From a bacterium (GTDB lineage Bacteria; Patescibacteriota; Minisyncoccia; UBA6257; 02-FULL-45-10c), in NCBI GenBank assembly GCA_030646555.1, contig JAUSKP010000045.1:1-9985 (forward strand): DNA of 9,985 nucleotides, written 5' to 3'. Shown piece by piece: positions 6,247 through 9,985 of the stretch (positions are counted from its first letter, which is position 1; the number at the start of each line of letters is the position of its first letter). The translations under genes and the position numbers were made by a program. The notes below the pieces were generated by a model. It made no database searches. It saw only the letters and a list, made by a program, of their open reading frames with translations, and was not told where the DNA came from.

Positions 6247-8044
6247 TAAGGAGATCTCTCTTGTTTGCAGAGAGATTGCCTACTTCCTTGAAATGGAGGG
6301 GGTGGCTTTTAAGCCGAGGGCGTACGAAAAAGTTGCCGAGGTTATTTTTGATCTGAGCGAAGATGTTTTTGATATATATTTGCAGGGCGCCCAGTACCAG
6401 AATAAATTCGGTACTAGGCAGCCCCGAACCGCAAAACGCCTCTCTGGGCGTTTTTCTGGTTCGCGGGGCGGACTAAAAGCGCTTGAAAGTATTCCGGGCG
6501 TGGGTGTTTCTATCGCAGAAAAAGTTGAAGAATTTTTAAAAACAGGAAAGATAAAATATCTGGAAGATCTTAAGAAAAAATGGCCGGTAAAAATTGAGGA
6601 ATTTATGGCTATTGAGGGCGTTGGCCCTAAGACTGTCCGCCATCTTTATGAAAAATTGGGCGTTAAAAATTTGAATGACTTGGAGCTTGCTTTGAAGAAA
6701 AATAAGATAAGCGGACTGGAAGGTTTTGGAGAAAAAAGCCAGGAGAAAATTTTAAAAAGCATAGAATTTCATAAAAAATCCGGCGGACGGGCGGTTTTGG
6801 GTTTTATAATGCCGGAAATTAAAAAACTTGAAGAGAAATTGAAAATAATTAAGGGCGTGGAGCGGGTGGATATTGCCGGATCTGCGCGGCGCAAAAAAGA
6901 AACTATTGGAGACATTGATATTTTAATTATTTCTAAAAATTCCAAGCCGGTTATGGATTTTTTTGCCAATATGCCGGAAGTGGAAAAAGTGTTTGCCTAT
7001 GGAGAAACCAAGTCAGCCGTGAGACTGAAAAACGGGCTGGATGCCGATTTGAGAGTCGTGCCGCCGGAATCATATGGAGCGGCCTTAAATTACTTTACCG
7101 GCTCAAAAGAGCACAATATAGCCCTAAGAGAGATTGCGGGCAAAAAAGGCTATAAATTGAATGAATACGGGCTATTTAAGGGCTCGAAGATGATTGCCGG
7201 TAAAACTGAAGAGGAAATTTATGAGAAATTGGGGCTTAGATACATAGAGCCGGAAATGCGGGAAATGCAGGGCGAAATTGAAGCTGCCAAGAATGGTAAA
7301 TTACCTAAACTTATTGGTTATAAAGATCTGATGGGCGATCTGCATGTTCATTCAGTTTGGTCTGATGGATCCAACTCTATTGAAGAGATGGCGCGGGCAG
7401 CGATAGAAAGGGGTTTAGGATATATTGTTATTTCTGACCATTCTAAACATCTAGGGGTTGCGCATGGTCTAGATGAAAAAAGATTAAAACAGCAATGGAA
7501 AGAAATTGACGCAGTAAATAAAAAGCTGGAAAAAGAAGGCGAGGACTTTAAAATCTTGAAAGGCACCGAATGTGATATTTTGAAAGACGGCTCAATGGAT
7601 TTTTCCGATGAAATTTTAAAGCAGTTTGATGTTGTGGGCGCTTCCGTCCATTCTTCTTTCAATCTTAGCGAAGAAGAGCAAACCGAAAGGATTAAAAAAG
7701 CGATGGAAAATAAAAATGTGGATATTCTTTGCCATCCGACCGGGCGAATTATAAATCAGCGTGAGCCATATAAAGTTAGTATTGATGAAATAATAAAAGT
7801 TGCAAAAGAGACGGGAACTATCTTAGAAATAAATTCTTTTCCCAACCGTCTGGATCTGAAAGACGAATATATTAAAAAATGTGTGGAAGCCGAAGTGAAA
7901 ATGTCTATTGGTTCGGACGCGCATCTTTTTAGCCATTTAGACTGCGCTGAATATGGCGTTGCTCAGGCTCGCAGAGGATGGGCGGAGAAAAAGGATATTA
8001 TAAATGCGTGGCCGATAGAAAAAATGTTGAAGATGTTGAAATAA
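6221..8044 (+). CDS. polX: DNA polymerase X with C-terminal PHP domain
   Basis: 607 residues. The N-terminal 8-kDa-like region starts near 'A-Y-F-L-E-M-E-G' (20-27). Helix-hairpin-helix motifs follow at IPGVG (91-95), IEGVG (131-135) and LEGFG (166-170). The polymerase palm has G220-S-A-R and the acidic site D231-I-D233, with a third Asp at 276 (DLRVV). The PHP phosphoesterase domain from about 370 keeps its metal ligands: H375, H377, D382, H407, E450, H477, H505, D566 and H568. Bacterial PolX acts in base-excision and gap-filling repair, and the PHP domain gives 3'-5' exonuclease or AP-processing activity. Residues 57-83 are an insertion encoded by a palindromic element; without them the length is 580, usual for the family. 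The start at 6221 fits the family N-terminus and overlaps the MFS gene by 26 nt. Confidence 0.95.
   Translation: MAQLTYKNNKEISLVCREIAYFLEMEGVAFKPRAYEKVAEVIFDLSEDVFDIYLQGAQYQNKFGTRQPRTAKRLSGRFSGSRGGLKALESIPGVGVSIAEKVEEFLKTGKIKYLEDLKKKWPVKIEEFMAIEGVGPKTVRHLYEKLGVKNLNDLELALKKNKISGLEGFGEKSQEKILKSIEFHKKSGGRAVLGFIMPEIKKLEEKLKIIKGVERVDIAGSARRKKETIGDIDILIISKNSKPVMDFFANMPEVEKVFAYGETKSAVRLKNGLDADLRVVPPESYGAALNYFTGSKEHNIALREIAGKKGYKLNEYGLFKGSKMIAGKTEEEIYEKLGLRYIEPEMREMQGEIEAAKNGKLPKLIGYKDLMGDLHVHSVWSDGSNSIEEMARAAIERGLGYIVISDHSKHLGVAHGLDEKRLKQQWKEIDAVNKKLEKEGEDFKILKGTECDILKDGSMDFSDEILKQFDVVGASVHSSFNLSEEEQTERIKKAMENKNVDILCHPTGRIINQREPYKVSIDEIIKVAKETGTILEINSFPNRLDLKDEYIKKCVEAEVKMSIGSDAHLFSHLDCAEYGVAQARRGWAEKKDIINAWPIEKMLKMLK
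6385..6470. mobile_element. 81-nt palindromic element inserted in frame in polX, with flanking GGGCG repeats
   Basis: GGGCG occurs at 6385-6389 and again at 6466-6470, exactly 81 nt apart. The DNA between folds into two hairpins. The first is 6391-6418, with AGTACC (6393-6398) pairing with GGTACT (6410-6415). The second is 6421-6469: GCCCC with GGGGC, GAACC with GGTTC, and AAAACGCC with GGCGTTTT, around a 6-nt loop. The element encodes 27 residues (57-83) with seven Lys/Arg and no acidic residue. Excising it leaves Leu-Gln-Gly-Gly-Leu-Lys-Ala, which fits other PolX proteins. The 5-bp direct repeat would be a target-site duplication. It is similar in kind to Rickettsia palindromic elements; no sequence identity with them is claimed. 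Confidence 0.75.
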
Positions 8045-8079
8045 ATCTATCTGGACAAGGCAATTTTGTTTTGATAGCC

Positions 8080-8085
8080 TATAAT
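8080..8085 (+). promoter_or_regulatory. candidate -10 element for the DUF2384-like gene
   Basis: A perfect TATAAT lies 26 nt upstream of the ATG at 8112, just after the polX stop. It predicts a leader of about 20 nt that includes the Shine-Dalgarno. No -35 at 16-18 nt spacing is recognisable; TGGACA at 8052-8057 is 22 nt away, too far for a standard promoter. Confidence 0.5.
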
Positions 8086-8098
8086 CAGTTCATTTAGT

Positions 8099-8106
8099 AG
8101 GAGGTG
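8099..8106 (+). promoter_or_regulatory. strong Shine-Dalgarno AGGAGGTG deciding the start at 8112
   Basis: AGGAGGTG, a near-complete complement of the 16S 3' end, ends 5 nt before the ATG at 8112. It is the strongest ribosome site in the window, and most neighbouring genes have none. Confidence 0.85.
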
Positions 8107-8111
8107 AAAAT

Positions 8112-8546
8112 ATGGGAAGAAGGGAAGTAAGAAAGAGATTGGGTTCTAAAGAAGAAAGATTGCATCTTATAGTAATGATGGATAACTTTAACCACTTTAC
8201 AGTGGACCACTGGAAACTCACGTTGGAAGAGTGTATAAAGCTGTTGAATCTCAGTTCTATTGACGAATCACTGGGTTTGAGGAGGACTATTGAAAAAATT
8301 CCCAATGATGAGATTTATGACAAGGTCTTTCTCAGGCTCATTTATGTATCGGAAATTTACTTTTGTCTTCAAATCATATTTTCTGTACACCGTTTTCCCG
8401 AAAATAAGGCCACGGCGGATGCTTGGGTGCGTCGGCCTAACAGCTACCATTTGTTCGGCGGAAGGTCTGCATTGGAAAAGATGACCTCAGGAAAACTAGG
8501 AGATCTAAAGATGGTGCGGGATTATCTCAAATCCCAAATTGTCTAA
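8112..8546 (+). CDS. MbcA/ParS/Xre antitoxin-like protein (DUF2384-type C-terminus), orphan
   Basis: 144 residues, soluble. The first 25 are basic (MGRREVRKRLG...) and the middle (30-95) looks mostly helical. The C-terminus, about 99-144, has the DUF2384 pattern: A-x-A-W-V-x-x-P-N (102-110), then F-G-G-R-S-A-L-E (115-122), a short S-G (126-127), and V-R-D-Y-L (135-139). In MbcA/Xre-ParS antitoxins this part binds and blocks a RES-domain NAD-degrading toxin. No RES-like gene is adjacent on either side, so it may be an orphan antitoxin, a regulator, or something that kept only the fold. The N-terminus does not show a clear Xre helix-turn-helix. It is a one-gene unit with its own -10, strong Shine-Dalgarno and terminator, suggesting high or independently controlled expression. 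Confidence 0.6.
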   Translation: MGRREVRKRLGSKEERLHLIVMMDNFNHFTVDHWKLTLEECIKLLNLSSIDESLGLRRTIEKIPNDEIYDKVFLRLIYVSEIYFCLQIIFSVHRFPENKATADAWVRRPNSYHLFGGRSALEKMTSGKLGDLKMVRDYLKSQIV

Positions 8547-8560
8547 CCAGAAGCAGAAAC

Positions 8561-8593
8561 AGGGCGCCCCAAACAGGGCGCCCTTACTTTTTA
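8561..8593 (+). terminator. rho-independent terminator built from a tandem repeat
   Basis: AGGGCGCCC (8561-8569) pairs perfectly with GGGCGCCCT (8576-8584) around a 6-nt loop and is followed by TACTTTTT. It lies 14 nt after the stop of the DUF2384-like gene. The arms are also a direct repeat: AAACAGGGCGCCC occurs at 8557-8569 and 8571-8583, because GGGCGCCC is itself palindromic. Confidence 0.85.
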
Positions 8594-8614
8594 GAAAAAT
8601 ACTAGAATAAGGTA

Positions 8615-8620
8615 TATAAT
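8615..8620 (+). promoter_or_regulatory. -10 element giving a leaderless start at 8628
   Basis: A perfect TATAAT ends 8 nt before the ATG at 8628, directly after the terminator of the previous unit. The predicted transcription start is within a base or two of the start codon, so the Nudix mRNA should be leaderless. A weak -35 (TTAGAA at 8591-8596, 18 nt away) is possible. Confidence 0.6.
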
Positions 8621-8627
8621 ATTAATA

Positions 8628-9113
8628 ATGCGCGAAATATCAGCCGGAATAATAATTTATAAGAGATTGAAAGACAGAGACGATAAGATTGAAACCAAAT
8701 ATTTATTGCTTTATCAGGGCAGGGGATATTGGAATTTTCCGAAGGGAAAATTGGAGAGCAATGAAAGGAGCTTTGAAGCGGCTATCCGGGAAACCGGCGA
8801 AGAGACCGGTATTTTGCCTATGAATTTGAGGATGGATAGGAATTTTAAGGAGCCGGACCGCTATGTTTTTCAGCACGAAGGCAATAAAGTTTATAAGTTG
8901 GTGCTTTTTTATCTCGCTGAAACAAATAAGCCGGAAATTAAACTATCCAAAGAACACGAGGGCTATGGCTGGTTTCTTTTTAGAGACGCAATTAAGCTTT
9001 TAAAACATCCCAACAGCCAGTTTATTTTGAAAAAGGCCAATGAACACCTTAAAAAGCAGATGGGTTTTAGAAATCCAAATCCTATTCATAAACCGCCTGT
9101 TCAAAAAATATAA
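8628..9113 (+). CDS. Nudix hydrolase, Ap4A hydrolase-like
   Basis: 161 residues. A full Nudix box lies at 40-62: G40-x5-E46-x7-R54-E55-x2-E58-E59-x-G61-I62. This is the Mg-binding pyrophosphatase motif. The preceding strand and the YWNFPKGKLE sequence (34-43) are characteristic of the bis(5'-nucleosyl)-tetraphosphatase branch, so diadenosine tetraphosphate or a related capped nucleotide is a reasonable substrate. RppH-like RNA 5'-pyrophosphohydrolases share similar features and cannot be excluded. A basic proline-rich tail (about 143-161) extends past the domain. It is the first gene of a two-gene unit with a leaderless-type promoter, and its stop is 6 nt before the hydrolase gene. Confidence 0.88.
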   Translation: MREISAGIIIYKRLKDRDDKIETKYLLLYQGRGYWNFPKGKLESNERSFEAAIRETGEETGILPMNLRMDRNFKEPDRYVFQHEGNKVYKLVLFYLAETNKPEIKLSKEHEGYGWFLFRDAIKLLKHPNSQFILKKANEHLKKQMGFRNPNPIHKPPVQKI

Positions 9114-9119
9114 AGCATA

Positions 9120-9806
9120 ATGAGCAAGCTCATAAAGCTGGGTCATTGGGTCAGGGATTATTTGCGTGTTATACACGGACACAGTCTTGTTTTTATTCAT
9201 AAAAATCCGCCAAAGCATTATTTGGGACATATTATTGCTGGTAAAAAACCGATAATTCTTATCCCAGGAATTCTTGAAAAATGGCATTTTTTAAAAGCTA
9301 TTGCTGATCCACTGTCTCTTAAGGGGCATCCGATCTATGTTCTGGAGCATCTTGGCTATAATATAAAAGAAATACATCACACAGCCGAATCAGTCAGGGA
9401 ATTTATTGATAAGGAAAAATTGGGCGATGTGGTTATTATCGCTCACAGCAAGGGAGGTCTTATCGGTAAACACATACTAAATTTTCATAATAAAGATGAA
9501 AAAATAAAGAAGGTGATTGCTATTGCCTCGCCTTTCGGCGGATCTCATGCGGTAAAGTTTGTTCCCCACAAAATTTTTAAAGAGCTTTCACCACATAGCC
9601 AAATTATTAGGGAATTAACCGAAAGAAAAGAATTCAATCATAAGATAGTTTCTATTTTTGGCGTATTTGATAATCATGTTTGGCCCGAGTCCAGCTGTAG
9701 ATTAGAGGGCGCAAAAAACATTGAAGTTAATATGCACGGACATCATAGAATTCTTTTTGATAAAAAGGTACACGACATTGTTATGTCTGAAGTAGAAAAT
9801 GTTTAA
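9120..9806 (+). CDS. alpha/beta-hydrolase fold protein (lipase/esterase-like)
   Basis: 228 residues. The core starts with a beta-strand and oxyanion loop, IILIPGILEKW (45-55), followed by a strand near 71-76 (PIYVLE). The nucleophile elbow is A108-H109-S110-K111-G112-G113, making Ser110 the likely nucleophile. Candidate acid and base are Asp184 (F-D-N-H, 183-186) and His208 or His209 (G207-H-H). The Ser-Asp-His order and spacing fit lipase- or PGAP1-like esterases. No signal peptide is evident; residues 1-40 are basic and amphipathic, so the protein is probably cytosolic or membrane-peripheral. Substrate unknown. It starts 6 nt after the Nudix gene without a Shine-Dalgarno and is probably co-transcribed. 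It ends 14 nt before the convergent minus-strand gene. Confidence 0.82.
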   Translation: MSKLIKLGHWVRDYLRVIHGHSLVFIHKNPPKHYLGHIIAGKKPIILIPGILEKWHFLKAIADPLSLKGHPIYVLEHLGYNIKEIHHTAESVREFIDKEKLGDVVIIAHSKGGLIGKHILNFHNKDEKIKKVIAIASPFGGSHAVKFVPHKIFKELSPHSQIIRELTERKEFNHKIVSIFGVFDNHVWPESSCRLEGAKNIEVNMHGHHRILFDKKVHDIVMSEVENV

Positions 9807-9820
9807 TTAGGACAGCTTAA

Positions 9821-9985
9821 TTAAATAGCTTTTCCTATCAGGGCCAAAACAAAAATTCCAATAGAGTTTAGAAAATATGAAATGGGGACGAAATATAAAG
9901 TCCTCATTTTTGTTATGCCCATTAAAGCTAAACCGATCTCATCCGGAAGAGGGCTGGCTACGATCACAGCCCCAATAATAGCGAA
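9821..9985 (-). CDS. membrane protein, C-terminal 54 residues (5' part outside the window)
   Basis: On the minus strand an open frame runs from the right edge to TAA at 9823-9821, encoding 54 residues. It has the end of one hydrophobic segment, then a polar S-P-L-P-D-E turn (11-16), an alternating loop with K26 and R28, a last transmembrane helix (about 31-50) and a short GKAI end. The composition and codon pattern look like real coding sequence, and the convergent position next to the hydrolase is compact and free of stops. The PLPDE turn inside a membrane protein suggests a conserved re-entrant or functional loop. I do not recognise the family with confidence. Confidence 0.6.
   Translation of the reverse strand, partial: FAIIGAVIVASPLPDEIGLALMGITKMRTLYFVPISYFLNSIGIFVLALIGKAI

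Noticed and set aside
2270..8057. Shared 8-mer TCTGGACA upstream of both Shine-Dalgarno-led genes (2270-2277 and 8050-8057), as a common promoter or operator
   Set aside because: The spacing to the nearest -10 boxes differs (29 and 22 nt), neither is standard, and one shared 8-mer in 10 kb can occur by chance.
8290..8484. Alternative-frame ORFs inside the DUF2384-like gene (plus 8290-8484, minus 8090-8305 and 8268-8450)
   Set aside because: The 8112 frame has the strongest ribosome site in the window and a recognisable C-terminal domain. The others have neither, so a hidden toxin gene in another frame is not supported.
9000..9287. Minus-strand 95-codon frame across the Nudix/hydrolase junction
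   Set aside because: It spans the end of one well-supported gene and the start of another and has no support of its own.
9802..9825. TTTAATT...AATTAAA inverted repeat between the convergent genes as a two-way terminator
   Set aside because: The stem is 7 bp of A/T only with a 10-nt loop and would be too weak. Any terminator for these genes is not visible here.

Overview
The window looks like chromosome of a Patescibacteria (CPR, Parcubacteria-like) bacterium. This rests on gene content, not on any marker-gene search. The points for it are a very small 'translation elongation factor-like' protein, a membrane-anchored Clp/Hsp100 ATPase, a PHP-type DNA polymerase X, a half-size MFS protein, several short membrane proteins of unknown function, moderately AT-rich DNA, tight gene packing, and genes that mostly lack a Shine-Dalgarno sequence. 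All 13 genes seen end in TAA or TAG, none in TGA. No rRNA, tRNA, CRISPR, IS element or prophage gene was found, and no gene-free gap exceeds about 110 bases.

Layout. (1) 2-151: 3' end of the EF-like gene. (2) 152-245: intergenic spacer with two facing arrays of CTAG-containing heptads. (3) 246-2250: likely operon of an amino-acid permease-like transporter, a BCAM0308/NMD3-like zinc-site protein and a DUF3147-like membrane protein. (4) 2251-2600: a self-contained small unit with promoter, overlapping palindromes, a good Shine-Dalgarno, a 65-aa membrane peptide and a strong terminator. (5) 2623-8044: promoter with extended -10 and apparently leaderless start, then a small membrane protein, an 853-aa membrane-anchored Clp ATPase with dead D1 and intact D2, a six-helix half-MFS protein, and DNA polymerase X overlapping it by 26 nt. 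(6) 8080-8590: second self-contained unit, an orphan MbcA/ParS/Xre (DUF2384)-like antitoxin-type protein with a strong Shine-Dalgarno and its own terminator. (7) 8615-9806: leaderless Nudix hydrolase followed by an alpha/beta hydrolase. (8) 9821-9985, minus strand: C-terminal end of a membrane protein, convergent with the hydrolase.

The most notable signal is palindromic DNA inside genes. The polX gene carries an 81-nt (27-codon) in-frame insertion, flanked by 5-bp direct repeats GGGCG, that folds into two hairpins. Removing it restores the usual polymerase X sequence around a Gly-Gly-Leu-Lys-Ala motif. A second palindromic unit, two tandem TCCGCC...GGCGGA hairpins, makes up most of the C-terminal tail of the Clp ATPase. 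These resemble protein-coding palindromic elements of the kind described in Rickettsia. With the CTAG heptad array, the window holds three distinct small repeat types. The membrane Clp with its small co-transcribed membrane partner is the most interesting protein system; it looks like an envelope-tethered remodelling machine rather than a ClpP-linked protease.
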